Below are positions 33,623-43,321 of a DNA stretch of 64,000 nt, piece by piece; the stretch's first letter is position 1; every line of letters begins with the position of its first letter. The notes beneath the pieces are model-generated. The model searched no databases. It saw nothing but the letters and a program-made list of their open reading frames with translations, and was not told the origin of the DNA. Location: assembly GCA_023435565.1 (NCBI GenBank), contig JAEYRN010000001.1, positions 1-64,000 of the forward strand. Reading direction: 5' to 3'. The stretch comes from Bacillota bacterium. Lineage in GTDB: Bacteria; Bacillota; UBA4882; UBA8346. The position numbers and the translations under genes were made by a program.

Positions 33623-34810
33623 TTATATTAAGTTATATTCCTTTGCCAGAGCGGTAAAGGCGGGCAAAGAGTTAAGTATGATTTCTTTCGAGACGCAATA
33701 GGCGATCCGGAAATAACCGGGAGCCCCAAAACCCGTTCCCGGTACCAACAGTAAGTTATACTTTACGGCAGATTGGATAAAGGCCACATCATCAGGGATC
33801 GGGCTTTTCGGGAAGAAGTAAAAAGCGCCTTGCGGTTTGACCATTTCGAAACCATTAGCGGTTAAATGATTATAAAGGAGATCGCGCCGTTCACGATAAA
33901 TTTCAACTCCAATTGATTTTCCCTGCAACTCGGTGATTAATCGTTGCATTAAGGCAGGGGCGTTAACAAAACCCAACACCCGGTTAGCGAAGACTAAACC
34001 GTCAAAGAGGAGTTCGGCTTCGGGGATTTTGGGGTTAACCGCAATGTATCCGATGCGTTCGCCCGGAAGGGCCAAATCCTTACTGTGGGAAGTAACCAGC
34101 AGGCTATGGTCGAAGATACTTAATACTTGGGGAATATTAATTCCATCATAGACAAGTGCTGAGTAGGGCTCATCGGAGATGAGATAAATGACAGAACCAA
34201 ACTCAGTTTCTTTTTTGGCGATCAGTTTGGCCAGGTCTTTTAAAATAGCTTCCGTATAAACCACGCCCGTAGGGTTATTAGGGGAATTAATCATAATCGC
34301 TTTGGTTTTGGGAGTGATCGCTTTTTCAATGGCGGCTATATCCAGTTGAAAATCAGGTTGGGAATTGACAACGACTAGTTTTCCCTGATGATTGTCGGTA
34401 TAGAAACCGTATTCGACAAAGTAAGGGGCCGAGACGATTACTTCGTCGCCGGGGTTTAGGATGGTTTTAAAGATTACGTTTAAGCCCCCTCCGGCGCCAA
34501 CGGTCATCACAATATTATTTTCGTTAAGATTCAGTCCTGTCTTTCGGCTTAAGTGAGCGGCCACAGCTTTTCTGGTTTCGGGATATCCGGCATTGCTCAT
34601 ATATTTATGCATTCCTGGAACGGGATTGCTGGCCAGCTCCCGGAGGCGGGATTTAAATTCGGCCGGAGGTTCCAGGTCGGGGTTGCCTAATGTAAAGTCA
34701 TATACTTTATCAGCACCGTGGATTGCGCGGAGCCGGTCGCCCTCTTCGAACATTTTTCGGATCCAGGAGGAACGGGAGAGTGAGTCTTTAACTTTAGTTG
34801 AAATGGACAT
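33623..34810 (-). CDS. PLP-dependent aminotransferase, class I/II
   Basis: 395 residues from the ATG at 34810 (ACGGAGGT upstream; the ATG at 34828 lies before that site). Fold-type I landmarks: DFTLGNPDLEPP, GAGGGLNVIFKTILNPGDEV, INSPNNPTGVVY, ISDEPYSALVY, the PLP Lys in SHSKDLALPGERIGY, and a late RIAYCVS Arg that binds the substrate carboxylate. It belongs with aspartate/aromatic-type aminotransferases; the exact substrate cannot be assigned. Confidence 0.9.
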   Translation of the reverse strand: MSISTKVKDSLSRSSWIRKMFEEGDRLRAIHGADKVYDFTLGNPDLEPPAEFKSRLRELASNPVPGMHKYMSNAGYPETRKAVAAHLSRKTGLNLNENNIVMTVGAGGGLNVIFKTILNPGDEVIVSAPYFVEYGFYTDNHQGKLVVVNSQPDFQLDIAAIEKAITPKTKAIMINSPNNPTGVVYTEAILKDLAKLIAKKETEFGSVIYLISDEPYSALVYDGINIPQVLSIFDHSLLVTSHSKDLALPGERIGYIAVNPKIPEAELLFDGLVFANRVLGFVNAPALMQRLITELQGKSIGVEIYRERRDLLYNHLTANGFEMVKPQGAFYFFPKSPIPDDVAFIQSAVKYNLLLVPGTGFGAPGYFRIAYCVSKEIILNSLPAFTALAKEYNLI

Positions 34811-35020
34811 AGGATATACCTCCGTCATGCAAAAAATTATTATTAATAATAGTAAATCAACAAAGATTAATTATTGTTAATTATAATCAAATTGTTTGTT
34901 TATTTCAACCAAATATTAGAAGATATCGTTAAATGGCTTTTTATTCAACTTAAAATGTACTGTATCTCAATTATGTATGCTTAGCCCCATATCTATAATC
35001 TTTGGATAGATTTCCCCCAC

Positions 35021-35049
35021 TTTACAGAAAGGCCAGGATCGAGTATAAT
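35021..35049 (+). promoter_or_regulatory. Sigma-A promoter of tRNA-Leu
   Basis: TTTACA (35021-35026), 17-bp spacer, TATAAT (35044-35049), 18 bp before the tRNA. Confidence 0.8.
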
Positions 35050-35066
35050 AATTGATACGTAAATAT

Positions 35067-35153
35067 GCCGAAGTGGTGGAACTGGCAGACGCGCTGTGTT
35101 CAGGGCGCAGTGTCCGTAAGGGCGTGCGGGTTCAAATCCCGCCTTCGGCACCA
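35067..35153 (+). tRNA. tRNA-Leu (anticodon CAG)
   Basis: A class II tRNA with acceptor arms GCCGAAG and CTTCGGC, discriminator A and encoded CCA (35151-35153). D-arm, anticodon loop GTTCAGG (anticodon CAG), long variable arm (TGTCCGTAAGGGCG) and GGGTTCAAATCCC T-arm are all visible. It has its own promoter and terminator. Confidence 0.97.
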
Positions 35154-35162
35154 AAGTTTATA

Positions 35163-35192
35163 AACCTCCGCATTGACGGAGGTTTTGTTTTT
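35163..35192 (+). terminator. Terminator of tRNA-Leu
   Basis: AACCTCCG (35163-35170) pairs with CGGAGGTT (35177-35184), followed by TTGTTTTT. Confidence 0.9.
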
Positions 35193-35240
35193 AACTAGGT
35201 TTAGTCTAAAAACTACATCTCCGTAACACTCTACCATAGA

Positions 35241-35831
35241 TTAGGGATTTTTGTTCCAAACGCCATACTCCATATAGGCTATTGTTTTATTTTTTATGGA
35301 TTCACCATATAGTTTTGCTACAATATATAGTGATAAATCCATTCCGGCAGTAATCCCGGCTGAAGACATCACCTTTCCGGTATCAATAAACCGTCGGTCG
35401 GGATTTATCTTAGCTTTAGGAGCAATCTCTTTTAAATGCGGTATCACTTCGTGATGGGTGATACACTCTATTCCATCAAGGATTCCTACCCGGCCTAAGA
35501 TACGGGCGCCGGAGCAAACAGAGAAAGTAATTTTGGAGATCTCATGGTTCCGTTTGACCCATTCCAATACCGGCTCTTTGTCTATCTCCTTTTTTGTGCC
35601 CACGCCTCCCGGAACAACTAAAATATCAATCCGGGGATGATTGGTGAAAGAATAGTCGGGAGTTACTTTTAAACCGTTTACGGATTTAATTCCGGTTCCA
35701 TCTTGAGTAATGCAAAAAACGTTGAATAAACTATAATCATTAAGTTCCGATGTTACTGAAAACACCTCGTATGGTCCTGCAAAATCCAACAATTCTATAT
35801 CGTCAAATAAAAAGATTCCCACATTATACAT
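35241..35831 (-). CDS. DJ-1/PfpI-family protein
   Basis: 196 residues, ATG behind AAAGGAG. FLFDDIELLDFAGPYEVF, ILVVPGGVGT and the nucleophile-elbow Cys in FSVCSGARILG define the class I glutamine-amidotransferase-like DJ-1/PfpI fold; the SSAGITAGMDLSLYIV segment fits the group related to isonitrile hydratase and GATase-AraC regulators. It lacks a DNA-binding domain. Substrate unknown. No operon partner. Confidence 0.88.
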   Translation of the reverse strand: MYNVGIFLFDDIELLDFAGPYEVFSVTSELNDYSLFNVFCITQDGTGIKSVNGLKVTPDYSFTNHPRIDILVVPGGVGTKKEIDKEPVLEWVKRNHEISKITFSVCSGARILGRVGILDGIECITHHEVIPHLKEIAPKAKINPDRRFIDTGKVMSSAGITAGMDLSLYIVAKLYGESIKNKTIAYMEYGVWNKNP

Positions 35832-35991
35832 AAAGATACTCCTTTCTATTTGACGTTAATTTCGATAGTGTTTTCTGAAAAACCTTTATCGGTTGATTAA
35901 TTAAGCTAAGTACATTAAAACGAGTAGTTTTTTTATGGGTAAGATAGTAAAATATAAATTGGTAAAAAGATCAATAAAGGAAAGTTATTAA

Positions 35992-36558
35992 ATGGCAAAA
36001 TTACAGTGGAAAGCGGGAACGCTGCTTAATCCGGTACCGGTAGTGTTAGTTAGTTGCGGGGATATCGGCGGTCTTAGAAATATGATAACCATTGCTTGGG
36101 CGGGGACGGTTGCCTCGGACCCGGCGATGGTTTCCATCTCCATTCGACCGGAGCGTTACTCTTACAATATGATCAAGAAAAGTGGAGAGTTTGTGATTAA
36201 CTTACCCAACCGTCGGATGGTCCGTTGGGTTGATCTTTGCGGCGTTATATCGGGAAAAGACCATGACAAATTTAAGGAGACCGGGCTGACTCCTATACCG
36301 GCGCAACATTTGAAAGCTCCGCTGATAGCCGAAGCTCCCTTATCCCTCGAATGCCAAGTAACTTCGATCATCCCTCTCGGTTCCCACGACCTTTTTTTAG
36401 CTAAGGTATTAGGGGTCCAAGTAGATCAAAATTTAATCGACCAAAATGGCCGATTGAACTTGGCAAAAGCTGAACTCATCAGTTATGTGCATGGGCATTA
36501 TTGGACATTAAAAGAAGCTATTGGCAGTTTTGGTTTTTCCGTGAAAAAGAAGAGATGA
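35992..36558 (+). CDS. Flavin reductase-like FMN-binding protein
   Basis: 188 residues, ATG behind AAAGGAAAG. Split-barrel flavin-binding fold of the flavoredoxin/flavin reductase family: PVPVVLVSCGD, NMITIAWAGTVASDPAMVSISI, SGEFVINLPNR, CGVISGKDHDKF. It likely binds FMN and transfers electrons; the redox partner is not indicated by the neighbours. Confidence 0.88.
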   Translation: MAKLQWKAGTLLNPVPVVLVSCGDIGGLRNMITIAWAGTVASDPAMVSISIRPERYSYNMIKKSGEFVINLPNRRMVRWVDLCGVISGKDHDKFKETGLTPIPAQHLKAPLIAEAPLSLECQVTSIIPLGSHDLFLAKVLGVQVDQNLIDQNGRLNLAKAELISYVHGHYWTLKEAIGSFGFSVKKKR

Positions 36559-36617
36559 TGATTGGAATCACCGCTCTATTTTTTAACTATAATATTGGTT
36601 TATGTTTTATTAATTAT

Positions 36618-36734
36618 GAGAATTGTATAATTACCTTAGTTGACCCTTCAGCCACAATATATAATGGCAAACCCAGATGTAGCTATCAATATATTTTGAA
36701 CTGAAGCTTAAATTTTGAATTATGCAATTCTCTC
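36618..36734 (-). repeat. 117-bp nested palindromic repeat, copy B (inverted)
   Basis: The reverse complement aligns end to end and without gaps with 14499-14615. Termini GAGAATTGTATAA (36618-36630) and TTATGCAATTCTC pair with one mismatch. No certain target-site duplication is visible at either copy. It lies between the flavin reductase and the ABC operon. The remaining 36559-37020 is A+T-rich, with no other gene seen. Confidence 0.8.
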
Positions 36735-37026
36735 AATTTGTATTTTCTCCTCCAAAAGTATGATAATAACTCGGTCAATTATCTCATTTAAAATTATACT
36801 TTTTGTAGATGAAAAAAATGGATGAATATTATAAATTTAATAGTGCAGGGAAAGTAGAATTTATTGATTAACATAATTCAGACAAAATACAATATTTGAC
36901 GTACATACATAGCAGAACCTATTTGCTACAAGATTGTCAGTATAAAGCTTAAATGCTTAAACAGATACATAAACTTTAAATTAATTATTTATAAGGTAGT
37001 AGCTAAAGAAAGGGGCAAAAAATAAC

Positions 37027-37701
37027 ATGAATGTAATTGAAGTCAAAGATGTAACCAAAAACTATCCATTGGGGAATACAACAGTCCATGCGTTAAGGGG
37101 TGTGAACTTAACTGTTGAGGAAGGGGATTTTTTATCAATTATCGGTCCTTCGGGAAGTGGTAAGACGACATTATTAAATATTGTCGGTTGTATCGATACT
37201 CCAACCACAGGCAGCGTCAAAGTACATGACGAGGAAATAACAGTCTTAAGTGATAAGAAAATAACTGATCTACGTCTTAATAAAATCGGATTCATCTTTC
37301 AGACATTTAATCTGATTCCAGTACTTAACGTCCGTGAGAATGTCGAATTCCCCCTACTTTTAATGAAGAATTATCAAAAAGAAGAGATTCGAACCAGGAC
37401 AGAAAAATTAATTGAAGAAGTTGGCTTGATGAACTACATCGAACATAAACCGGCGGAACTATCCGGAGGACAGCGGCAACGGGTGGCGATAGCCCGGGCT
37501 TTGGTTACCAATCCCGATATCGTCTTAGCCGATGAGCCTACCGCCAACCTTGACTCGGAAACCAGTAAATCAATCTTGGAATTGATGCGTGAATTGAATG
37601 AAATTGAGAAAACCACTTTCATCTTTTCAACTCATGACCCTGATGTGCTTAAGTATGCCAAGCACATTGTCAAAATCAAAGACGGTTTAATCGCGGTATA
37701 A
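37027..37701 (+). CDS. ABC transporter ATPase, LolD/MacB type
   Basis: 224 residues. Walker A GPSGSGKTTLLN, Q-loop FQTFNLIPVLNVRENV, signature LSGGQRQRVAIARAL, Walker B IVLADEPTANLD and switch His in FSTHDPDV are intact. The sequence is typical of LolD/MacB ATPases that drive FtsX-type permeases by mechanotransmission rather than moving substrate through the membrane. First gene of a five-gene operon with 12-37-nt gaps (37027-43189). Confidence 0.95.
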   Translation: MNVIEVKDVTKNYPLGNTTVHALRGVNLTVEEGDFLSIIGPSGSGKTTLLNIVGCIDTPTTGSVKVHDEEITVLSDKKITDLRLNKIGFIFQTFNLIPVLNVRENVEFPLLLMKNYQKEEIRTRTEKLIEEVGLMNYIEHKPAELSGGQRQRVAIARALVTNPDIVLADEPTANLDSETSKSILELMRELNEIEKTTFIFSTHDPDVLKYAKHIVKIKDGLIAV

Positions 37702-37713
37702 GGGGTGACTTAA

Positions 37714-39237
37714 ATGAAACTGGTCTTCAAGATAGCATGGAGAAATCTCTGGCGGCATAAGGGAAAAAGTCTGGTCATCGGAATAATTTTGTTACTAGGC
37801 TCTCTATTAATGACAGTCGGTAATGGGATAATCTCCGGAATGGAGAAAGGGTTATCCGAGAATATCGTTAATTTATTTACCGGAGATATCGTAGTAATCT
37901 CCGACGAGCAAGATAAAGATGATGTCTTATTTGAATTTGGCGGAAAACCGTTGAAAGTGATTAAGGATTATCAAGCGGTCAAAGAGATATTGCAGCAAGA
38001 AAGTTCGATTGCTGATTTTCTACCGGCTACCGCTGGCACGGTTTATGTTTTCAACCCGGGCACCGATTTAGGTTATATCATGCTGTTGGGGATCGATATC
38101 GAGCGTTATCAAAAGATGTTCCCTCAAAGTATCACCATCACCGAAGGAAATATGTTGAAACCCGGTGAAAAAGGGGTATTAATTTCCGAAGAGGCCCGAA
38201 GACTGGGTTATAACGAAATGGATTTCTGGCTGTTACCGGAGAACGGGAATTTGAATCCCCAAAAATTACCGGATGACGCCAAAGACATGGTGGATAGTTT
38301 GGATCTACGGCGGGACATCGTTTTTATGGGCGCCAGTGATTCCAATTCGACGATGGATATCAGACTCCCCGTTAAAGGAATAATTCGTTATAAATCACTT
38401 AACAAAATTTGGGGAAATTATTGTATTGTTGATATCGAATCATTCCGTGAAGCCCATAACTATGTAACCGGAGCGGATAGTACGGTAATCTTATCCCGAG
38501 AAAAAAAGAATTTAATGGAAAGCGAAAATTTGGATCAAATGTTTTCATCAGGAGAACTTCTTGATGATAATGTTGTTACCAATGAAGCGCTTGACTTTAA
38601 AACAGTGCAGGTTCAAACCAAAAAAGTCCAACGAAAATATAATGCAGATGAAGGTTCTTATAATTTGGCCTTTATTAGGCTAAAACAAGGCGTCTCCCAA
38701 TCAAAAGCCCTTAATGAACTGAATGTCGTATTTAAAGAGAAACATTTAAACGTAAGGGCGATTAGTTGGAAGAACGCCGTCGGAACTTTTGGAAGCATGG
38801 CAGTAATGATAAAAGGGGCTTTAAATCTCTTTATCATGTTCATTTTCTTTGTGGCGATAATTGTAATCATGAATACTTTGAGTATGGCAGCACTGGAAAG
38901 GATCACCGAGATTGGAATGATGCGGGCGGTTGGGGCTAGAAAAAGCTTTTTACGAAAGATGTTTATTTGTGAAACAGGCCTCTTATCGTTCTTTTTCGGC
39001 GGCATGGGTATTTTAATGGGAATTGTCTTGGTTTACCTGTTGAAATTCGCCAATATCTCAACTACTAATGAAATTTTACAAATGGTATATGGTGGGGATA
39101 AATTAAACCCTCTCTTTACATTCGCGGATCTAATCATGGGTATGGTGGAACTTGGAATTGTAACTTTCTTAGCGGTGTTGTACCCGCTCAGAGTGGTTGG
39201 GAAAATTGTCCCGCTCGATGCGATATCAAGGGATTAA
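37714..39237 (+). CDS. MacB/FtsX-type permease 1 (LolC/E-like)
   Basis: 507 residues. One N-terminal membrane helix (LVIGIILLLGSLLMTVGNGI), a large extracytoplasmic domain (about 45-365), and a C-terminal FtsX domain with three helices (FIMFIFFVAIIVIMNTLSMA, FFFGGMGILMGIVLVYLL, VELGIVTFLAVLYPLRVV) plus ERITEIGMMRAVGA, the coupling motif. The topology is that of LolC/LolE and MacB. It should form a heterodimer with the next gene product. Confidence 0.92.
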   Translation: MKLVFKIAWRNLWRHKGKSLVIGIILLLGSLLMTVGNGIISGMEKGLSENIVNLFTGDIVVISDEQDKDDVLFEFGGKPLKVIKDYQAVKEILQQESSIADFLPATAGTVYVFNPGTDLGYIMLLGIDIERYQKMFPQSITITEGNMLKPGEKGVLISEEARRLGYNEMDFWLLPENGNLNPQKLPDDAKDMVDSLDLRRDIVFMGASDSNSTMDIRLPVKGIIRYKSLNKIWGNYCIVDIESFREAHNYVTGADSTVILSREKKNLMESENLDQMFSSGELLDDNVVTNEALDFKTVQVQTKKVQRKYNADEGSYNLAFIRLKQGVSQSKALNELNVVFKEKHLNVRAISWKNAVGTFGSMAVMIKGALNLFIMFIFFVAIIVIMNTLSMAALERITEIGMMRAVGARKSFLRKMFICETGLLSFFFGGMGILMGIVLVYLLKFANISTTNEILQMVYGGDKLNPLFTFADLIMGMVELGIVTFLAVLYPLRVVGKIVPLDAISRD

Positions 39238-39253
39238 CTACGGAGGGGATACA

Positions 39254-40984
39254 ATGGGATTAATTTATAGATTAAGTTTGCGAAATTTATTACGTCAAAA
39301 AAGAAGAAACCTATTACTTGGTATCGGAATAGCCTTTGGAATGATGATTTTGGTCATGGCCAACTCTTTTTCCCATGGGATAGTGGATGTTTTAATCAAT
39401 GATATTGTTGCCAACGCCTTTGGACATCTGGTAATCGACAGTCATCCCGGGGGTACTGAGTACGGGTTAATTCGTGATAAGGCCCGTTATGAAAAGATTA
39501 TCAAAGAAACCGTCAAAAAAGAGGATCTAGTCGGGGTCTATGAAAACTTGGGTGTTTTCGGAAGGGCGGTAGGTAACGGCGATACCGATAATATTGTGGT
39601 GGTTGGATCCATGTTCCTAAACGAAGCGGATAAGGAAGAATTTTTTAAAGGCTTCTTTTCCCTGGTTAGTGGAGATTTTAATGAGTTTTCCAGTCCAACC
39701 ATTGAATACCCGGTTATTATATCCGATCAAAAAGCAAAGTCACTTAATGTAAAATTACATGATGTGATTCGGGTGAAGCTTCCGATGATCACCGGACAGG
39801 TTCAGGCGGCCAAACTTACTGTAGTTGCCATCGCCAATGCTAATAATTCATTTATGGATATAGTCGCCTTTATGGAGGGGGAACGGGTAAAAAAACTGCT
39901 CGGTTATAAACCTTGGGAGGCAGCATCATTACAATTGAACTTAAAGGATCCCAAAAAGACTGCTCCATACTACGCCGAGCTGCTCCATCCAAAACTAAAC
40001 CCGGAAGTCATTTCGATTGCCGGAAAAATCAATCAACAACAAACGCAGCTCCTGACATTTCAAAATACGGATGCGGCTAAAAAACAGCTGATGGAATCGA
40101 TCAAGATCATCAGCGGTGACACGACAGATAGCATAAAAAAGGATGGCGTAATGGTCAGCGAAAAGCTTGCCCGTAAACTCAATTTACGGGTCGGGGAGGA
40201 GTTTTACTTTGAGTACCGAACCAAATATCGCGGTATTTACCAAGAAAAGATGAAGTTAAGTGCGGTTTACCTAGCTGATAATCTACTTGGCGGGGATGTT
40301 CTCTTGGCCAATGCGGAACGGGTTCATGATTTTTTTGGTAGGTATCTGCCGGAGCAAAATTCTAACTTTATTGCCAAGGATAATCCGCTTTACGGGATCC
40401 AGGCAACGGAGTGGAAACTGTTGGAACGGAGTAAGGATAGTGAAGAATTAGAAAAAAAGATTAAAAGGGAACGAAGAATTAAGACCGATCAAATCAAGGT
40501 AGATGTAATCACCATGTATGAAGGCGCCAGTGATATTTTAAAACTGGAGCAGGTTCTTAACTTAATTACTATTTTCGCAGGTTTAATCTTGTTCTTTATC
40601 ATTCTGGTCGGAGTTGTAAATACGCTTCGTATGACCATCAGAGAACGGACCCGTGAAATCGGTACCGTCAGGGCGATTGGGATGCAGAAAAACGATGTCC
40701 GGAACATATTCATCATGGAGACATTTTTATTAACGGTAATTTCATGTATTGCCGGAATTATTCTTGCAGTATTAGCAATGTGGGTTTTGGGATCGATTCA
40801 ATTTAATATCGATAATGCGCTAAGTATGATTTTGAAAGATAAACATTTAAATTTCAAAATTAACTGGATGGCTACTCTAATAATTTTCATATTTATTACG
40901 ATTATTTCTGGGCTAACAGCATTTTTCCCGGCCAGGCGCGCCGCCAAACTATCAGCGGTTGAGGCGTTGAGGCATTATGAATAA
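39254..40984 (+). CDS. MacB/FtsX-type permease 2 (LolC/E-like)
   Basis: 576 residues from the ATG at 39254 (ACGGAGGGG upstream); the frame also runs back into the preceding gene without a ribosome site. N-terminal helix, large extracytoplasmic domain, then FtsX helices with RERTREIGTVRAIGMQ. It differs from permease 1 in a longer periplasmic domain, which contains coiled-coil-like LLERSKDSEELEKKIKRE. LolC and LolE differ in the same way: one binds LolA, the other the lipoprotein. Confidence 0.92.
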   Translation: MGLIYRLSLRNLLRQKRRNLLLGIGIAFGMMILVMANSFSHGIVDVLINDIVANAFGHLVIDSHPGGTEYGLIRDKARYEKIIKETVKKEDLVGVYENLGVFGRAVGNGDTDNIVVVGSMFLNEADKEEFFKGFFSLVSGDFNEFSSPTIEYPVIISDQKAKSLNVKLHDVIRVKLPMITGQVQAAKLTVVAIANANNSFMDIVAFMEGERVKKLLGYKPWEAASLQLNLKDPKKTAPYYAELLHPKLNPEVISIAGKINQQQTQLLTFQNTDAAKKQLMESIKIISGDTTDSIKKDGVMVSEKLARKLNLRVGEEFYFEYRTKYRGIYQEKMKLSAVYLADNLLGGDVLLANAERVHDFFGRYLPEQNSNFIAKDNPLYGIQATEWKLLERSKDSEELEKKIKRERRIKTDQIKVDVITMYEGASDILKLEQVLNLITIFAGLILFFIILVGVVNTLRMTIRERTREIGTVRAIGMQKNDVRNIFIMETFLLTVISCIAGIILAVLAMWVLGSIQFNIDNALSMILKDKHLNFKINWMATLIIFIFITIISGLTAFFPARRAAKLSAVEALRHYE

Positions 40985-41021
40985 AGGCTTTTTCTTTAAA
41001 AATAAAGTGAGGTAAATTGTA

Positions 41022-41792
41022 ATGAAAAAAACGGTATTAATAAGTATTTTATTATTATTGCTGCTCTTACCCGGTCAGATTGGTGCAGCCCCAAGTGTTA
41101 ACAGCATTCTCAAACAAATTGATTATATTTCGGAATTGAATAGCGACGGAACCGCCAAAGTCCAAATAACTCAGCAGAAAGCCGGTGAAGGGGTTAAGGT
41201 GTTTCAAACTATTTATTATCGCCGGGACCGGGATGATTCTTTTTTAATAATCTTTACTGCGCCGGAAGTAGAAAAAGGAAACGGCTATTTAAGGGTGGGC
41301 GATAATTTCTGGATGTATCGAAGAAATACTCGGACTTTCCAGCATGTTAACCGGGATGAAAGTATTGGTGGTACTGATGCTAAAGGTGAAGACTTTGAGG
41401 ATAAAGAATTAACCGAAATGTATAAACCGGCCCTTGATGCAAACGGTAAGGAAAAAATATCCGAGACCAAACTTGGAGATATTCCCGTTTATCAGTTTGA
41501 GTTAGAGGCAAAGATTGAAGATGTCTCTTATCCTAAAGTTGTCTTTTGGGTCCGCCAGGATAATTATTTGCCCTTAAAAACCCAAAGCTATTCCTTGAGC
41601 GGAACTTTGATGGAGACAGCTTACAGTTTAAAATATACTACGATTGAAGGAAAGTATCTTTGTATCAAATCGATGATCATTGATGAATTCGAAAAGGGGA
41701 ATAAAACATTAGTCGAGATTAGCGATATTTCCGTGAAAAAAATCGATGACTATGTGTTTACCAAGGCCTATTTGGAAAACTTAAGCAAATAG
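41022..41792 (+). CDS. LolA-like periplasmic carrier (outer-membrane lipoprotein-sorting protein family)
   Basis: 256 residues with a signal peptide (KKTVLISILLLLLLLPGQIGA). The mature part has the LolA/LppX-type open barrel pattern: FLIIFTAPEVEKGNGYLRVG, NFWMYRRNTRTFQHVN, YPKVVFWVRQDNYLPLKTQ. Family members carry lipid-modified molecules between membranes. The gene sits 37 nt after permease 2, in the place expected for a partner of the ABC complex. The cargo, lipoprotein or lipid, is not determined. Confidence 0.88.
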   Translation: MKKTVLISILLLLLLLPGQIGAAPSVNSILKQIDYISELNSDGTAKVQITQQKAGEGVKVFQTIYYRRDRDDSFLIIFTAPEVEKGNGYLRVGDNFWMYRRNTRTFQHVNRDESIGGTDAKGEDFEDKELTEMYKPALDANGKEKISETKLGDIPVYQFELEAKIEDVSYPKVVFWVRQDNYLPLKTQSYSLSGTLMETAYSLKYTTIEGKYLCIKSMIIDEFEKGNKTLVEISDISVKKIDDYVFTKAYLENLSK

Positions 41793-41803
41793 AGGTCTAA
41801 AAA

Positions 41804-43189
41804 ATGAAAAAACAAATTTATTTAGTGAGTCTGATAACTTGTTTGAGCTGTTTTCTACTTTTAAATAGTAATTTAGTTTTGGCTGAGGAACCTTTAAACG
41901 AAGACGACCTTTTTTCGGGTGAGGAGACAGTTGTTGATAGCCAAGAAGTTATCAATAACGGCGCGGATGAAGAGCTCAAACAAAAAAGAATCGGTTTCTC
42001 CGGCGAAATAAGTTCTAACTCGACATATACCAGTTACTCTACGGGATATACTCCCGATGATGAGAAAGTAGACAACCAAATTACCGCTGATTTTTATTTA
42101 GATATTCGTTTAACCGGGGGGGTCAAGAGTTTTTTAAGCGTTGAAGCAAATTATTACCCTGAAGGCAAGGAAGAATACACTACAATTACCCTGAATGAGG
42201 ATACTCCTCCTCTAGGAGAAAAAGGTGATGAAATCAAGCTTAGTTCAAAAAAATATACCGATTTGGAGTTTAAGGAATTTTTTGTGGATACCAATTGGCA
42301 TAATAAAGTGTATTTCCGTACCGGCAAGCAAGTATTAAAATGGGGCCGAAGCTATTATTGGAACCCCACCGACTTGATTAATATCGAACGAAAAGACTTT
42401 TTCGATATGGATAAAAGTAGGGAAGGAGCTTATGGAGTTAAGGTTCATATTCCCTCCGGCGCAAAAAGGAACGGTTATTTCTTTATTAAAATGGATGACT
42501 CCGGCGATGATCAAACGGAAACCCTGGAGGATATTTCGTTGACCGGAAAGTACGAATTTTTAGTAGGGAATACCGAAATGTCCTTTTCGGCTTGGGCAAA
42601 GGAAAATAATAAGCCGGTTTTCGGTTACGATATTTCCAGCCGGGTTTTCGGGCTGGATATCCGTGGAGAACTAAGCGTATCTAATGCTGATCTTTATTAT
42701 AAAATGGATTACGATACACTTGAATTGGAGAAGGAAAACGGTGAAGCAATACCCCGGGCTAGCCTCGGTTTTACCAAATATTTCGACCATGGCGAAATAA
42801 ACGACCGGATTAGTATTACCGGAGAGTTTTATTATAATGGCAATGGTTACGAAAAAAATATTTTTGAAAAAATTAAAACTGCCTCTGAAGATCAGCAGAT
42901 TCTATTCTTGGATAAAGTATATCAACCTTATATGAATAGTAAATATTATTTCGCGGTCTTCACTTCAGTTAACAAATTCCTGGACCCCGATTTGACGTTA
43001 AACATTAATGCTATTACCAACCTTATTGACCACTCGGGAACCGTTACTTGCGGTATTAGCTATAATCCATATTTAACTGACTTTTATGTTAACTTGGATT
43101 TAAATGGATTTTTTGGCGATGATAACGCCGAAGCAAAGTTAAATGGAGAAAAGGCAAGCGCCTCTTTGGGGTTAAAAGTGTTATTCTAA
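41804..43189 (+). CDS. Predicted outer-membrane beta-barrel protein
   Basis: 461 residues: signal peptide (cleavage after VLA, about residue 28), an acidic linker, then alternating strand patterns to the end. The last residues are SASLGLKVLF, and a terminal Phe is the sorting signature of outer-membrane barrels. The block GKQVLKWGRSYYWNPTDLIN resembles the G-RQ--WG...NP-D motif of DUF1302-type outer-membrane proteins, which pair with LolA-like DUF1329 and RND permeases elsewhere. It closes the operon and could receive cargo from the LolA-like protein. Confidence 0.78.
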   Translation: MKKQIYLVSLITCLSCFLLLNSNLVLAEEPLNEDDLFSGEETVVDSQEVINNGADEELKQKRIGFSGEISSNSTYTSYSTGYTPDDEKVDNQITADFYLDIRLTGGVKSFLSVEANYYPEGKEEYTTITLNEDTPPLGEKGDEIKLSSKKYTDLEFKEFFVDTNWHNKVYFRTGKQVLKWGRSYYWNPTDLINIERKDFFDMDKSREGAYGVKVHIPSGAKRNGYFFIKMDDSGDDQTETLEDISLTGKYEFLVGNTEMSFSAWAKENNKPVFGYDISSRVFGLDIRGELSVSNADLYYKMDYDTLELEKENGEAIPRASLGFTKYFDHGEINDRISITGEFYYNGNGYEKNIFEKIKTASEDQQILFLDKVYQPYMNSKYYFAVFTSVNKFLDPDLTLNINAITNLIDHSGTVTCGISYNPYLTDFYVNLDLNGFFGDDNAEAKLNGEKASASLGLKVLF

Positions 43190-43230
43190 ATTATAAACAG
43201 GAAGATGATTTTTTCTATTCCTAAACAAAC

Positions 43231-43256
43231 AAACCGGGTATAACAACCCGGTTTTC
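43231..43256 (+). terminator. Terminator of the envelope transport operon
   Basis: AACCGGGT (43232-43239) pairs with ACCCGGTT (43246-43253), followed by TTTCT. Confidence 0.8.
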
Positions 43257-43321
43257 TGATGCGATGTTGACATGGCTTTTAGAGGTATCAAACAAGCAGC
43301 CGCCAACTTTTTAGAGTGAGT

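Noticed and set aside
37027..40984. MacAB-type drug exporter
   Set aside because: No MacA-like periplasmic adaptor is present; two separate FtsX permeases plus a LolA-like gene fit a Lol-type system better.
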